A program made the translations under genes and the position numbers. The notes under the pieces are model-generated. The model was not told where the DNA came from and made no database searches. It worked only from the letters and a program-made list of their open reading frames with translations. From positions 47,072 to 71,338 of the forward strand of contig DDSO01000128.1 in the NCBI GenBank assembly GCA_002343425.1: a DNA stretch of 24,267 nt, written 5' to 3'. Each line of letters opens with the position of its first letter. The stretch's first letter is position 1. Positions 24,177 to 24,267 of this stretch are shown here, piece after piece. This DNA is from Brevundimonas sp. UBA2388 (GTDB lineage: Bacteria > Pseudomonadota > Alphaproteobacteria > Caulobacterales > Caulobacteraceae).

Positions 24177-24267
24177 CAGGCGTGTCCTTCGATCCAGTTA
24201 GGCATCCAGCTCTCGTGCATCTCGCGCAGGTGGTCCAGCGGCAGGCGGAACAGGTCCCCGCCAGAGC
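24176..24267 (-). CDS. C-terminal end of an unidentified gene upstream of DUF305 (partial)
   Basis: Only the last 29 codons lie in the window, ending LFRLPLDHLREMHESWMPNWIEGHA and TGA (24178-24176). The TGA shares its last base with the DUF305 ATG (TGATG), so the two are an operon. The acidic and aromatic tail with His and Met residues is distinctive, but I do not recognise the family. A partner in the same extracytoplasmic process as DUF305 is likely. Confidence 0.6.
   Translation of the reverse strand, partial: SGGDLFRLPLDHLREMHESWMPNWIEGHA

Overview
The window looks like chromosomal DNA of a Caulobacterales-type alphaproteobacterium, probably Brevundimonas or a close relative. The grounds are the very high GC content, the rpoH N-terminus, the order tkt / DUF4164 / zapA / 6S RNA / fau / YmdB-like, a gap-pgk-fba operon, and a Tat-type amidohydrolase next to a PhoD phosphatase. 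The genus is inferred from style and gene order, not from a search. There is no tRNA, rRNA, CRISPR array, IS element or phage gene, and no gene-free stretch longer than about 235 bp.

Left part (1-5623). The 5' end of rpoH and an RluD-type pseudouridine synthase lie on the minus strand. A DUF2799 lipoprotein follows on the plus strand. The minus-strand operon gap-pgk-fba (lower glycolysis/gluconeogenesis) comes next and converges on the lipoprotein gene at a 12-bp-stem hairpin.

Middle part (5734-12912). This is an envelope signalling and proteolysis module. A translationally coupled minus-strand operon encodes an OmpR-type response regulator, a histidine kinase with a Pro/Arg-rich periplasmic sensor, and a secreted S41 peptidase. 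Divergent from it on the plus strand are a small four-EF-hand protein with Gly-Pro repeats and two further S41 peptidases, one secreted and one lipoprotein. The divergent intergenic region carries TGAAAC-type repeats. Next to them is a 19-bp element that recurs with 17 of 19 identical bases upstream of a bilobed aspartyl protease 14 kb away (23.5 kb), in the same orientation relative to the gene. This suggests a small regulon of secreted envelope proteins and is the most interesting signal in the window.

Right-middle part (12917-18363). A tkt-purT operon lies on the minus strand. Divergent from it are DUF4164, zapA, a 6S RNA with a good sigma-70-type promoter, 5-formyltetrahydrofolate cyclo-ligase, and a YmdB-like phosphodiesterase. 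The tkt-gap-pgk-fba set often forms one block in alphaproteobacteria. Here it is split by 8.5 kb holding purT and the signalling/protease module.

Right part (18445-24267). A lone three-helix membrane protein of MotA/TolQ/ExbB flavour is followed by four minus-strand genes for exported proteins: amidohydrolase, PhoD-like phosphatase, bilobed aspartyl protease and DUF305 lipoprotein. The C-terminal end of one more gene overlaps the DUF305 start and runs off the window.
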